This document shows, piece after piece, positions 53,833-63,782 of a stretch of DNA of 64,000 nucleotides. This DNA is from Consotaella aegiceratis (lineage in GTDB: Bacteria; Pseudomonadota; Alphaproteobacteria; Rhizobiales; Rhizobiaceae). Made by a program: the position numbers and the translations under genes. The stretch spans positions 62,001-126,000 of the forward strand of contig NZ_JAZHFT010000007.1 in the NCBI RefSeq assembly GCF_036541425.1. Direction: 5' to 3'. The notes below the pieces were generated by a model. The model ran no database searches. It saw only the letters and a program-made list of their open reading frames with translations, and was not told the origin of the DNA. Numbering within the stretch: the stretch's first letter is position 1; each line of letters begins with the position of its first letter.

Positions 53833-54926
53833 CGCGCCCTCGGATCGACCGCGACGTAGAGAAGGTCGGACAAGAGGTTCAGAAACACGAAGACGGCTCC
53901 GATCACCACGGTGCCGCCGAGCACGGCGTTGAGATCGGCGGCGAACAGCGCCTTGGTGATGTAGAGGCCGAGGCCGGGCCAGGCGAACACGGTTTCCGTC
54001 AGCACCGATCCTTCGAGCAGTGCGGCGTAGGAAAGCGCGATGACCGTGATCAGCGGCACCAGCGCGTTGCCCAGCGCATGGACCCAGACCACGCGCCATT
54101 CCGGCACGCCCTTGACCCGGGCGGTGGTGACATATTCCTGGCCGAGCTGCTCCAGCATGAAGGAGCGCGTCATCCGCGAAATGTAGGCGAGCGAGAAATA
54201 GCCGAGGACGACGACCGGCAGCACGATGTGGCTGAGCGCGTTGAGGAAAACGTCCCAGGCACCCGACGCGATCGAATCGATCAGGATCGATCCGGTGTAG
54301 CGGGTCACGTCGAACTCGTAGGACAGTTCGTAGGAGACGTCGAGCCGGCCGGGGCCGCCGACCCATCCGAGCTGGCCGTAGAAGACGAGCAGCGCGATGA
54401 GGCCGAGCCAGAAGACCGGCATCGAGTAGCCGAGCAGCCCGACGAAGCGTAGCGTCTGATCCTGCCAGCGGCCCTGGTTGACCGCCGCCACCACGCCCGC
54501 CGGCACGCCCAGGAAAACGCCGAGCAGGGTCGCCAGCGTCGCCAGTTCGAGCGTGGCGGGAAAGGCGTCGGCGAGATCGGCGATCACTGGCCGCGACGTC
54601 AGGTTCGACATGCCGAAATCGCCGGTAAGCACGCTGCCGACATAGATCGCGAATTGCTCTGGCAGCGACCTGTCGAGACCCAGGGCGTGGGCAGCCGCAT
54701 CGTATTGCGCCTGCGTCGCGCGTTCTCCGACGATCGAAAGAACGGGGTCGACGGGGACCAGGCGACCGATCACGAAGGTGACGAGGAGCAGGCCGAACAG
54801 CGTGATGAGAAGGCTGGCGAGGGTGCCGCCGACGCGTGCGAAGACGCGCGGCAGCATCAGACCGCCGCCGGCTCCCGCTTCCATCGGATCGCCATCGAGC
54901 GAAGCGGTCTCGTCGCGATCACTCAT
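53829..54926 (-). CDS. Peptide ABC transporter permease (DppB/OppB type)
   Basis: From the ATG at 54926 it has 365 residues. It has an unusually long polar N-terminal tail (about 30 residues) before the first helix, then VIGRLVPVDPV, YGQLGWVGGPGRLD and the EAA loop YVTTARVKGVPEWRVVWVHA. It is the first permease gene after the binding protein, with a perfect hairpin in the 182-nt gap. Confidence 0.92.
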   Translation of the reverse strand: MSDRDETASLDGDPMEAGAGGGLMLPRVFARVGGTLASLLITLFGLLLVTFVIGRLVPVDPVLSIVGERATQAQYDAAAHALGLDRSLPEQFAIYVGSVLTGDFGMSNLTSRPVIADLADAFPATLELATLATLLGVFLGVPAGVVAAVNQGRWQDQTLRFVGLLGYSMPVFWLGLIALLVFYGQLGWVGGPGRLDVSYELSYEFDVTRYTGSILIDSIASGAWDVFLNALSHIVLPVVVLGYFSLAYISRMTRSFMLEQLGQEYVTTARVKGVPEWRVVWVHALGNALVPLITVIALSYAALLEGSVLTETVFAWPGLGLYITKALFAADLNAVLGGTVVIGAVFVFLNLLSDLLYVAVDPRAR

Positions 54927-55068
54927 CCGTGGCGCTCGGCAGGAAGAGAGGCTGGAGAGCGGCAGGTCGGCCAGGCGCGCATGCAACGCCGACCCTGCCG
55001 GGCGCCGGGAGCGCAGGCCAAGGGGCGCTGCCGAAACGGATCATCATAGGCATCATCATGATCGGTCG

Positions 55069-55100
55069 ATCGCGGCTGGCGGCATGCCGCCAGCCGCGAT
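55069..55100 (-). other. Perfect 32-bp palindrome after the peptide-binding protein gene
   Basis: ATCGCGGCTGGCGGCA is followed at once by its exact complement (55085-55100). The palindrome lies 8 nt past the stop at 55109 and before the permease gene, as an mRNA-stabilising hairpin or attenuator. Confidence 0.7.
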
Positions 55101-55108
55101 GAGGATCG

Positions 55109-56734
55109 CTACTCGGCGCTCTTCGTCACCGGCCAGTAGAAGGCCGAGCTGACCGCGCCACCCATGCCGAAGCCGTCGACACCCTTTGCGGCACCGTCCT
55201 GCTCCTGGAGCTGGAAGATATAGGTGAAGGGCGAAAGCTCCTGATTGGTCCGCTGGATCTCGGCGTACATCTCCTTGCGCTTTTCGGTGTCCTTCTCGAC
55301 GACCGCGTCCTCAACCATTTTCGTGGTCTCCTCCGCCGGGTAGGCGATGCGCCAGGACAGATTGCCGGTGAGTTGGGCTTCCTCCGAGTTGTCGGGGTTG
55401 GCGGCAAAGACGGAAGCGTTGGTGTTCGGGTCGGGATAGTCCGGGCCCCAGGATTCCAGCGTCAGCTCAGTCTTGCGCCCGCGGAAGGCCGAAAGGACCT
55501 CGGAGCCCGTGGCCGTGCGAATATTCGCCTTGATGCCGGCCTGGCCGAGCGTGGCCTGGATCGCCTGAGCCATGTCGGTGCGGATCTTCTCGTTGCGTAC
55601 GAGAAGCTCGACCTCGAAGCCGTCCGGATAGCCGGCCTCGGCAAGCAGCTCCTTGGCCTTGTCGACGTTCAACTCGTAGGGCGTGTCGTCGATCGCGCCG
55701 AGAAAGCCCGCCGGAAGCAAGGTCTGATGGACCGCCACCTGACCCTTGAGGATGGTGTCGGCCATCCCCTTGTAGTCGATCAGGTACTTGATCGCCTGCA
55801 AGACCTTGACGTTGGCCAGCGGCTCGACGAGCTGGTTGGCGGCCAGATAGAAGATGCGCCCGCGCTGCTCGGTGACGACCTTCAGAGCGTCGTTGCCTTC
55901 GATCGCGGAGATGTCCTCCGGCGTCAGATTGCGGGCGACGTCGACATCGCCCTTTTCCAGAAGCAGACGTTGGGTGGCGGGCTCGGGCACGTGACGTACG
56001 AAGACGCGCTTCATGGCCAGGTCGCCGGGCCAGTTTTCGTTGGCTTCCAAGAGCACCGACTCGTTCGGCTTCCAGCCTCGCAGCGTGTAAGGTCCGGAGC
56101 CGGCCGAATGGGTGGCGAGCCAGGCATTGCCCATGTCCTCGCCCTCGGCATGCTCCATCACGGTCTTCTCGTCGACGATCGAGCCGATCTCGGCGGTCAG
56201 TGCGTTGTAGAAGAAGGACGGAGCATAGGGCTTGTCAGTGACGATCTGGACCGTATCGTCGCCGGGCGCCGTAATCGTCTCGTCGACATTGTCGGGCGTA
56301 AAGCCGAACTGTGTGAGAATGAAGGAGGGCGTCTTGTCGAGCTTGACGGCGCGCCGCAGCGACCAGACCACGTCCTCGGGGCGCACCGGATTGCCGGAGG
56401 CGAACTTCAGGCCGGTGTCGATGGTGAAGGTGTAGGTCACACCGTCGTCGGCGACGCTCCAATCCTTGGCGACGCCAGGCACCAGTTCCTTGGTCTCCGG
56501 ATCGATGCCGATGAGCTTCTGGTACATGTTGTTGATGCCGTCCTGGCCGGACCATTCGAAGCTCTCGCCGGGGTCGAAGGTCTTCAGGTCGTCGATCGAA
56601 TTGGCGATCACCAGGGTGTCGGCGGGCGTTTCGGCCAAGGCAAGGGGGGCGCTCAGGCTCGCCATGCCAAGGACCATCATTCCGGCGAGAAGCCGCCGTG
56701 GGCGGTGCAGTCGAAGCAGAGGCTGTGTGGTCAC
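55109..56734 (-). CDS. Peptide ABC transporter substrate-binding protein (DppA/OppA type)
   Basis: A GTG at 56734 (after AAAGGCG) starts a 541-residue protein with a Sec signal peptide ending PLALA. Mature features are typical of SBP family 5: FEWSGQDGINNMYQKLIG, VPGVAKDWSVADDGVTYTFT, GLKFASGNPVRPEDVVWSL, GSGPYTLRGWKPNESVLLEA and YKGMADTILKGQ. It is periplasmic and likely binds short peptides; the M19 gene in the same locus favours dipeptides. It heads the five-gene transporter operon. Confidence 0.92.
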   Translation of the reverse strand: MTTQPLLRLHRPRRLLAGMMVLGMASLSAPLALAETPADTLVIANSIDDLKTFDPGESFEWSGQDGINNMYQKLIGIDPETKELVPGVAKDWSVADDGVTYTFTIDTGLKFASGNPVRPEDVVWSLRRAVKLDKTPSFILTQFGFTPDNVDETITAPGDDTVQIVTDKPYAPSFFYNALTAEIGSIVDEKTVMEHAEGEDMGNAWLATHSAGSGPYTLRGWKPNESVLLEANENWPGDLAMKRVFVRHVPEPATQRLLLEKGDVDVARNLTPEDISAIEGNDALKVVTEQRGRIFYLAANQLVEPLANVKVLQAIKYLIDYKGMADTILKGQVAVHQTLLPAGFLGAIDDTPYELNVDKAKELLAEAGYPDGFEVELLVRNEKIRTDMAQAIQATLGQAGIKANIRTATGSEVLSAFRGRKTELTLESWGPDYPDPNTNASVFAANPDNSEEAQLTGNLSWRIAYPAEETTKMVEDAVVEKDTEKRKEMYAEIQRTNQELSPFTYIFQLQEQDGAAKGVDGFGMGGAVSSAFYWPVTKSAE

Positions 56735-56870
56735 GGAAACGCCTTTCGTCAGCACAGTCTTTCCGGCATGTATGCCGGCCAGGAAAGTCAGACAGGCTAT
56801 TGAACGCTCAGACGTCTGACAAGTGGCCTGCGCAGAAAGACGGCGCAAACGTCCGCTGCATAAGATGTGT

Positions 56871-58805
56871 TCACAGATCAAGAAAAACGACGTTCGACCG
56901 GTTTCCGTTTCTAGTGCGCATGTCGAGACCGTCGTCCAGAACGTCGTCGGGAATGTCGTCGAACGAGGAATAGTTGAGGTTGTAGAGCTTGGCGTAGAGG
57001 CCCTTCTTCGCCATGAGCTGATCGTGGTTGCCGGTCTCGATCACCCGCCCGCTTTGCAGTACGATGATGCGGTCGGCGCCGCGGATGGTCGCCAGCCGGT
57101 GGGCGATGACCAGGCCGGTGCGGCCTTCGAGCAGCCGCACCAGCGCCTTCTGGATCAGCATCTCGGTGTAGCTGTCGATATTTGCGGTGGCCTCGTCGAG
57201 CACAAGGATCTTGGCGTCGGCGACCAGGGCGCGGGCGAAGCTGATCAACTGGCGCTGACCGAGCGAGAGATTGCCGCCGCGCTCCCCCAGTTCGGCGTCG
57301 TAGCCGCCGGGCAGGCTCAGGATGAAGTCGTGGGCACCCACCGCCTTGGCTGCGGCCACGACGTCTTCGCGCGTCGCTTCGTGCATATGGTAGCGGATGT
57401 TTTCGAACACCGTGCCGGTGAACAGAAACGGCTCCTGCAGCACCATGGCGATCTGCCGGCCGAGCGACTCCTGCGTCAGATCGCGCACGTCGTGGCCGCC
57501 AACGGTCACGCTGCCCTGCTGGACGTCGTAGAAGCGATGGGCGAGCGCCATGGCGCTCGACTTTCCGGAGCCCGTCGGGCCGACCAGTGCGACGGTCTCG
57601 CCCGGATTGACGCGGAAGTTCACGTCCTTGAGCACCGGGTGCTTGGGATTGTAGCCGAAGGTGACGTTCTTGAACTCGACCGAGCCGTCCATGTCGGCCG
57701 GCAGCGGCTTGGCGTTCGGCGCGTCCCTGACGTCGACCGCCACGTCGAGAACCTCGATCAGCCGCTGGCCCGAGGCCATGGCGCGCTGCATCACCGAATA
57801 CTGCATGGTGAGCGAACGGATCGGGTCGAAGAAGCGCTGGATGTAGAACAGGAACGCGACCATCACGCCGACATCGAGCGTGTCGTTCATCACCATCGAA
57901 CCGCCGACGGTGATGACGATGACCATGGCGAGGCCTGTCAGTGTATCGACGATCGGAATCATCACCTGGGCGAAGCGCGCCGCCGTCAACTGCGCGCGCA
58001 GATTGGCGAACGCCTTGTCGTCGAACAGGGTGAAGTTGACATGCTGGCGATCCATGCCCTGAACCGCGCGCACGCCGTTGATGCCCTCGGCGAGCGCGCC
58101 GTTGGTCACCGAGTTGGTCTCGTGCGCCGCCATGAAGGAGGCCCGCGCCCGCGGCAGCCAGACCAGCCGGACGAGCAGCAGCACTGGCACGATCGACAGC
58201 GTCATCAGACCAAGCCGGAAATCGAGCCACAGCATCACCGCGACGATGCCGAACAGGAGCACGATATCGCCGACCGACAGCACCGAAGTCTCCAGGAATT
58301 CCTGCATCGAGTTGACGTCGCCCTGCAGGCGCGACATCAGCCGGCCGGTCTCGGTCTTGTCCATGAAGGACAGCGACACCCTCTGCAGGTGCCCGAACAT
58401 GGCGCGCCGGATGTCGAACAGGACGTTTTCCGCGACCTCGCCGACGAAGGTCTCCTGGACGTAGCTGGCGACCCAGTTGATCAGGATCGCGACCGCGAAG
58501 ATGATCATGACGACGGCAAGGGCGGCTCGACCGCCGAGCTCGGGGTCCATTGCGTTATCGATGGCGTAGCGGATCAGCAGCGGGATGGTGAGCTGGGTCA
58601 ATGTGAACACCAGCACCGCGGCGACCGACACCCCCAGCTTGGCCTTGTAGGGCTGCACGAACCGCCAAAGGCGCCGGACAATCCGGCCGTCGAAGGCCCG
58701 GCCGAACATCTCCTCGCGTTCGGTGTGCGAGCCGACCACCGCGTGCGGCGGGCGTCCGTCGTCCTGCATGATCACGTCGACTTCGCTCGTCGCCTGCCTG
58801 CTCAT
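56871..58805 (-). CDS. ABC exporter half-transporter, consensus Walker B, altered signature
   Basis: The 644-residue type I exporter has a six-helix membrane domain (about residues 55-350) and an NBD with Walker A GPTGSGKSSAM, signature LSLGQRQLIS (Leu in place of the first Gly of LSGGQ) and Walker B AKILVLDEATANID with the catalytic Glu. Its start overlaps the stop of the partner gene by ATGA. Together with the partner it should form a heterodimer; this subunit supplies the active Walker B. Substrate (lipid, drug or peptide) is not known. Confidence 0.93.
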   Translation of the reverse strand: MSRQATSEVDVIMQDDGRPPHAVVGSHTEREEMFGRAFDGRIVRRLWRFVQPYKAKLGVSVAAVLVFTLTQLTIPLLIRYAIDNAMDPELGGRAALAVVMIIFAVAILINWVASYVQETFVGEVAENVLFDIRRAMFGHLQRVSLSFMDKTETGRLMSRLQGDVNSMQEFLETSVLSVGDIVLLFGIVAVMLWLDFRLGLMTLSIVPVLLLVRLVWLPRARASFMAAHETNSVTNGALAEGINGVRAVQGMDRQHVNFTLFDDKAFANLRAQLTAARFAQVMIPIVDTLTGLAMVIVITVGGSMVMNDTLDVGVMVAFLFYIQRFFDPIRSLTMQYSVMQRAMASGQRLIEVLDVAVDVRDAPNAKPLPADMDGSVEFKNVTFGYNPKHPVLKDVNFRVNPGETVALVGPTGSGKSSAMALAHRFYDVQQGSVTVGGHDVRDLTQESLGRQIAMVLQEPFLFTGTVFENIRYHMHEATREDVVAAAKAVGAHDFILSLPGGYDAELGERGGNLSLGQRQLISFARALVADAKILVLDEATANIDSYTEMLIQKALVRLLEGRTGLVIAHRLATIRGADRIIVLQSGRVIETGNHDQLMAKKGLYAKLYNLNYSSFDDIPDDVLDDGLDMRTRNGNRSNVVFLDL

Positions 58806-60667
58806 AGCGCCGGCACCTTCCCGCTTTCCAGCATCTCGTCGCCCGGCCGCACCTGCAGATCGTAGAGCGCGCGGTAGCGACCGCCCTTGGCGAGCAGCTC
58901 CTCGTGCGTGCCCTGCTCGACGATCTCGCCACGGTCCAGGAACAGGATCTTGTTGGCGTGCATCAGCGAGCTCAGCCGGTGCGCCATGATGATGGTCACC
59001 CGATCCTCCACATAGCGGCGCATGGCGCCGCGGATGCGCTGTTCGGTGCCGGCGTCGATGGCAGCGGTGGAATCGTCGAACACCATGACGGCAGGCTTCA
59101 GCATCAGGGTGCGGGCGATCGACAGGCGCTGGCGCTGGCCGCCCGACAGCGACACGCCCCGCTCGCCGATGATGGTGCCGTAGCCGGTGGGCAGGCCCAG
59201 CACGTAGTTGTGCAGCTGTGCCGACTCGCTGGCGCGTTCGATCCGCTGTTCCTTGGCCCAGGGATCGCCATAGGCGATGTTGTTCTCGATCGAGGTGGTG
59301 AACAGGAACGAGTCCTGCTGCACCACGGCTACGGTCTGGCGCAGCGAGCGCAGCGTGACCTGGCCGATGTCCTGGCCGTCGATGGTGATCTGTCCCTCTG
59401 TGACGTCGTAGAATCGGGGAATGAGGTGGGCGAGCGTCGACTTGCCGGCTCCCGGAGGGCCGACGATGCCGATCGTTTCGCCGCGCCGCGCCTCGAAGCT
59501 GATGCCCTTGAGGATCGGACGGTCGGGCGCTTCGGGGTAGGCAAAGCCGACGTTGTCGAAGCGCAGCACGCCGTCGGTCACCGCCAGCGGCTTGGCACCC
59601 TCGACGTCCCGGACGGCGGGATCGAGGTCCAGGATGGCGAACAGCCGGGAGCCGCAGGTGGAGGCCCGCGAGAAGGAGTTCACCATCAGGCCGAGCTGGC
59701 GGACCGGCATCTGCAGGATGGTCATGAAGGTCAGGAACGAGGCCAGTGTGCCGACGCTGATTTCGCCATCCATCACCTTGCCGCCGCCGACCCAGAGCAC
59801 CAGGCCCATGGCGGCGAAAAAGGAAAAGGTCATGGCGCTGGCATTGCGCACGCGAATGCCGATGCGTCGATGCGCCAGGCTCATGGCCCGCTTGGAGGCG
59901 CCATCGAACTTTTCCATCTCGTGGCGCTGGGCGGCGAAGGCGCGCACGACGCGAATGCCGGCGAGGTTCTCCTCCATGACGCGCGTCAGCACCGACAGGC
60001 GCTCCTGCAGTTCCAGCCAGGTGGCGCGCAGCCGGAGCTGCATGACCGGCGAGCGCCAGGCGACGAAGGGCACGAAGCTCAAGGACAGAAGGCCGAGCGT
60101 TACGTCGGTCGACAGAAGAAGATAGGCGCCGATGCCGATCAGCATGGTCAGGAGCACCACGCGCACCAGACCGGTGGAGAAGAAGATTCGCACTCCTTCC
60201 AGGTCAAGCATGCCGATGGTGATCAGGTCGCCCGAGTGCACCGAATCATGGAAGCCGAAGCTCAGGCGCTGGATCTTCTCATAGAAGGCCAACCGCAACT
60301 CGTAGCCGATGTGATGGCCGACCGATTCGGCGAAATAGTTCTGAAGCAGGGTGAAGACGCCGCGCAACACGCTGACGGCCAAGAGCGTCAGGGCGGTGAT
60401 CAGCAGCGCGCCGTCCGTTGCCTCGCCGCCGCCGTCCACGACCCCCTGAGTCTGATCGATGGCGCGCCCGAGCAGCAGCGGGATAGTCAGCTGCAGCGTG
60501 GCCGCCACCAGCGTGGCGCCGATCGAGATCGCGACCTGCCAGGGATGGCGGAGCGCCATATGGATGATTCTGAGAAGGGTGCCGAGTCCGCGCCCCCATT
60601 CTGCCGCCGCCACATGGGCCAGGGCATTGCCCCGCCTCCCGACGCCCTTTACGGCTGCGTCACTCAC
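58802..60667 (-). CDS. ABC exporter half-transporter with degenerate Walker B
   Basis: A GTG start preceded by GGGGAC gives a 621-residue type I exporter. The NBD has Walker A GPPGAGKSTL, canonical signature LSGGQRQRLS and Walker B PAVMVFDDSTAAID, where Asp replaces the catalytic Glu. With the partner's altered signature this makes one degenerate and one consensus ATP site, as in TM287/288- and BmrCD-type heterodimers. It is the first gene of the pair. Confidence 0.93.
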   Translation of the reverse strand: MSDAAVKGVGRRGNALAHVAAAEWGRGLGTLLRIIHMALRHPWQVAISIGATLVAATLQLTIPLLLGRAIDQTQGVVDGGGEATDGALLITALTLLAVSVLRGVFTLLQNYFAESVGHHIGYELRLAFYEKIQRLSFGFHDSVHSGDLITIGMLDLEGVRIFFSTGLVRVVLLTMLIGIGAYLLLSTDVTLGLLSLSFVPFVAWRSPVMQLRLRATWLELQERLSVLTRVMEENLAGIRVVRAFAAQRHEMEKFDGASKRAMSLAHRRIGIRVRNASAMTFSFFAAMGLVLWVGGGKVMDGEISVGTLASFLTFMTILQMPVRQLGLMVNSFSRASTCGSRLFAILDLDPAVRDVEGAKPLAVTDGVLRFDNVGFAYPEAPDRPILKGISFEARRGETIGIVGPPGAGKSTLAHLIPRFYDVTEGQITIDGQDIGQVTLRSLRQTVAVVQQDSFLFTTSIENNIAYGDPWAKEQRIERASESAQLHNYVLGLPTGYGTIIGERGVSLSGGQRQRLSIARTLMLKPAVMVFDDSTAAIDAGTEQRIRGAMRRYVEDRVTIIMAHRLSSLMHANKILFLDRGEIVEQGTHEELLAKGGRYRALYDLQVRPGDEMLESGKVPAL

Positions 60668-60865
60668 GATATGTCCCCGAAGATTCTCGAAGTGGATCCG
60701 ACGACGTCATCCACCCGAACACAGATAGGCCGCCGCAGGGTTGCGGCGGTCGATGCTGGTTCGGTTCGGTGAGGACTCCGTCGCCGACGGCGGTAGACCT
60801 TGCCGGATTATTCTCCGACAATTGCCATAGCTACTGCTACATGCAGGCAAGTCAATCGCCGCGTG

Positions 60866-61948
60866 TCAGATGTGAACGGGCGTGTCGATCCGACGGCCGC
60901 TTTCGGTCTCGAAACGGTGGATGGCGGTCGCCTCCGCCGCGGCGCTGATCCGGGCGCCGGCCTCGAAATGGCGATAACCGGGGACCCGCAAGGCGACCTC
61001 CGTCTGCGTCGGGCCCAGCGTCCCATAGACGTAGCTTTCGGCGCCGACGAGCTCGACCGAGGTCACCGTCAGGTCCACCAAGATCTCTTCGGGACGAGGT
61101 GGCTCGCCGTCGATCAGGCGCATGTGCTCGGGACGGATGCCCAGCGTGGTGCCGTCGGACATCGCATTCATGACGGCGCTCGGGCCGGTCAGGCCGGCTG
61201 CGGTGCCGGTATCGATCGGGATCAGGTTCATCGCCGGAGAGCCGATGAAGGTGGCGACGAACAGGCTCGCCGGCCGCTCGTAGACCTCCATCGGCGTGCC
61301 GACCTGTTCGATATGGCCGTTCGACAGGACGACGAGCTGATCGGCGAGCGTCATGGCCTCTAGCTGATCGTGGGTGACGTAGAGGCTGGTGGTGGCGAGG
61401 CGGCGCTGCAGGCTGCGGATTTCAGCGCGCATCTGCACGCGCAGCTTGGCATCGAGGTTGGAGAGCGGCTCGTCGAACAGGAAGACGGCGGGCTCGCGCA
61501 CGATCGCCCGGCCCATCGCCACGCGCTGGCGCTGGCCGCCCGAGAGCTGGCGCGGCTTGCGGTCGAGCAACGCCTCGATCTGCAGGATGCCCGCGGCCTC
61601 GTCGACGCGGCGGGTGATCTCGGCGCGCGGCATGTGCCGGTTCTTCAGCCCGTATTCCAGATTCCCGCGCACCGTCATATGCGGATAGAGCGCGTAGTTC
61701 TGAAACACCATGGCGATGTCGCGCTCGGCCGGCTCGAGCTCGTTGACCACCCGACCCCCGATGTCGATGGTGCCGTCGGTGATCGACTCGAGGCCCGCCA
61801 CCATGCGCAGCAGCGTCGACTTTCCGCAGCCCGACGGTCCGACGAGGACGACGAAATGACCGTCTTCGACGGCGAGCGAGACGCCCTTCACGGCCTGCAC
61901 ACCGCCAGGATAGGTCTTTTGGACGTCGCTCAGCGTGATCGCCGCCAT
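60866..61948 (-). CDS. ugpC: sn-Glycerol-3-phosphate import ATP-binding protein UgpC
   Basis: The 360-residue protein has Walker A GPSGCGKSTLLRMVAGLE, signature LSGGQRQRVAMGRA and Walker B VFLFDEPLSNLD, plus the C-terminal TOBE/MalK-type regulatory domain (about residues 240-355) with LGIRPEHMRL. Carrying FVATFIGSPAMNLIP is typical of MalK/UgpC. It lies at the end of the ugp gene order (B-A-E-C), 1 nt after ugpE. Confidence 0.92.
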   Translation of the reverse strand: MAAITLSDVQKTYPGGVQAVKGVSLAVEDGHFVVLVGPSGCGKSTLLRMVAGLESITDGTIDIGGRVVNELEPAERDIAMVFQNYALYPHMTVRGNLEYGLKNRHMPRAEITRRVDEAAGILQIEALLDRKPRQLSGGQRQRVAMGRAIVREPAVFLFDEPLSNLDAKLRVQMRAEIRSLQRRLATTSLYVTHDQLEAMTLADQLVVLSNGHIEQVGTPMEVYERPASLFVATFIGSPAMNLIPIDTGTAAGLTGPSAVMNAMSDGTTLGIRPEHMRLIDGEPPRPEEILVDLTVTSVELVGAESYVYGTLGPTQTEVALRVPGYRHFEAGARISAAAEATAIHRFETESGRRIDTPVHI

Positions 61949-61949
61949 C

Positions 61950-62798
61950 TCATTTCTCCGTTTCGACGAGACCGCGCACGAACCAGCGCTGCATCAGAAC
62001 GACCACCAGGACGGGCGGTGCGATCGCCAGGATCGCCGTCACCATCACCAGGTGCCACGGCGTCTCGGCATCGGCAAAGGAGACCATCTTCTTGAGAGCG
62101 ATGACGATCGTGTTCATCTGGTTGTCGTTGGTCACCAGCAGCGGCCAGAGGTACTGCGTCCAGCCATAGATGAAGAGGATGACGAAGAGGGCGGCGATGT
62201 TCGTCTTCGACAGGGGCAGGAGGATGTCGCGGAAAAAGCGCATCGGCCCCGCCGCATCGATCCGCGCCGCCTCTACCAGTTCGCCGGGGATCGTCATGAA
62301 GAACTGGCGAAAGAGCAGCGTCGCGGTCGCCGAGGCGATGAGCGGCAGGATGAGGCCCGCATAGGTATCGATCAGGCCGAGGTCGACCATGACCTTGTAG
62401 GTCGGCAGGATGCGGACCTCGACGGGCAGCATCAGCGTGATGAAGATCAGCCAGAAGAACACCATTCGGAGCGGAAAGCGGAAAAACACGATGGCGAAAG
62501 CGGACAGGATCGAGATCGCGATCTTGCCGCAGGCCACCCCTAGCGCCATCACCAGCGTGTTGAAGAGCAAGGTGCCGACGCCGACCCCGCCGATGCGCCC
62601 GATGCCGCCGAACAGCGCCTCGCCATAGTTTTCAGCGAAATGATCGCCCGGAACCAGGGGCAGGGGCGGACGCAGGATCGTCTGGAGCGTCTGGGTCGAG
62701 GCGGTGAAGGTATAATAGATCGGGAAGGCGACGATCAGGATCCCGAGGATCAGCAGCAGATGCGCCACGGGCCTGCCGAAGGTGTTGCGCTCGATCAT
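61950..62798 (-). CDS. ugpE: sn-Glycerol-3-phosphate ABC permease UgpE
   Basis: The 282-residue permease has six helices and the EAA loop GELVEAARIDAAGPMRFFRD. LMLPVEVRILPTYKVMVDLG and NDNQMNTIVIALKKMVSF match the UgpE group of the MalG family. It pairs with UgpA and is placed 36 nt downstream of it. Confidence 0.92.
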   Translation of the reverse strand: MIERNTFGRPVAHLLLILGILIVAFPIYYTFTASTQTLQTILRPPLPLVPGDHFAENYGEALFGGIGRIGGVGVGTLLFNTLVMALGVACGKIAISILSAFAIVFFRFPLRMVFFWLIFITLMLPVEVRILPTYKVMVDLGLIDTYAGLILPLIASATATLLFRQFFMTIPGELVEAARIDAAGPMRFFRDILLPLSKTNIAALFVILFIYGWTQYLWPLLVTNDNQMNTIVIALKKMVSFADAETPWHLVMVTAILAIAPPVLVVVLMQRWFVRGLVETEK

Positions 62799-62834
62799 CG
62801 CCCGGCCTTTCCCGAGCCGGTTTCAGCCGAGACC

Positions 62835-63716
62835 TCAGCCATAGTGCACTCGCTTTTCCACGTAGCGGAACTGGATGGCCGTCAGGCCGATGACGATCGC
62901 CATGAGGATGACCGACTGAGCGGCCGAGCCTCCCAGGTCGAGATTGACGAAGCCGTCGTTGTAGACCTTGTAGACCAGGGTTTCCGTCGCCTTGGCCGGG
63001 CCGCCGCCGGTGACCGCGTCGATGATGCCGAAAGTATCGAAGAAGGCGTAGACCGTGTTGACTACCAGCAGGAAGAACGTCGTCGGCGCGATCAGCGGAA
63101 AGACGATCGTCCAGAATCGTTTGGTCGAATGCGCGCCGTCGATCGCCGCCGCCTCGATGAGCGAGCGTGGAATCGACTGCATGGCCGCCACGAAGAACAG
63201 GAAGTTGTAGCTGATCTGCTTCCAGGCTGCTGCGGCGATGACCAGCAGCATTGCCTGATCGCCGTCGAGCAGCGGATCCCAATGGATGCCGTTGCGACGA
63301 AGCAGATAGGCGAAGGTTCCCATGGTCGGGTTGAACATGAAGAGCCAGAGCAGGCCGGCCACGGCGGGAGCCACCGCATAGGGCCAGATCATCAGCGTGC
63401 GATAGAGGCCGCGGCCTCGCACGACCTTTTCGGCCGCACTGGCGAGCAGGAGCGCCAGCGCCATCGCCAGGATCGCCGTCGCCAGGCTGAAGACGAGCGT
63501 CACCTGGATGGCGTTGAGATAGTTGGGATCCGTGAGGACGGAACGGAAATTGGCGAGGCCGACGAAGCGGGTCTTCAGGCCGAAAGGATCCTGCCGCAGC
63601 AGCGATTGATAGAGCGCCTGGGCGGCGGGCCAATAGAAGAATACCAAGGTGATGGCGAGCTGCGGTGCCACCAGGACATAGGGCAGGACGCGGTTGGGAA
63701 AGACGGCTCTGGACAC
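62835..63716 (-). CDS. ugpA: sn-Glycerol-3-phosphate ABC permease UgpA
   Basis: A GTG start gives 293 residues. It has six helices, the N-terminal VLLFFYW-like helix PQLAITLVFFYWPAAQALYQ, and the EAA loop PRSLIEAAAIDGAHSTKRFW. FLLVVNTVYAFFDTFGIIDA and TGGGPAKATETLVYKVYNDG are the UgpA motifs. It forms the channel with UgpE. Confidence 0.92.
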   Translation of the reverse strand: MSRAVFPNRVLPYVLVAPQLAITLVFFYWPAAQALYQSLLRQDPFGLKTRFVGLANFRSVLTDPNYLNAIQVTLVFSLATAILAMALALLLASAAEKVVRGRGLYRTLMIWPYAVAPAVAGLLWLFMFNPTMGTFAYLLRRNGIHWDPLLDGDQAMLLVIAAAAWKQISYNFLFFVAAMQSIPRSLIEAAAIDGAHSTKRFWTIVFPLIAPTTFFLLVVNTVYAFFDTFGIIDAVTGGGPAKATETLVYKVYNDGFVNLDLGGSAAQSVILMAIVIGLTAIQFRYVEKRVHYG

Positions 63717-63782
63717 GGGCTCACTTCGCAGGAAAGCGGAGCCTGCCGAGGCAGATCGTGACTGCCCCTGCAGGAACGGTCG

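Noticed and set aside
56823..58865. 680-codon plus-strand frame opposite the ABC exporter
   Set aside because: Its composition (His, Asp and Arg runs) is that of a shadow; the minus-strand exporter has intact Walker and signature motifs.
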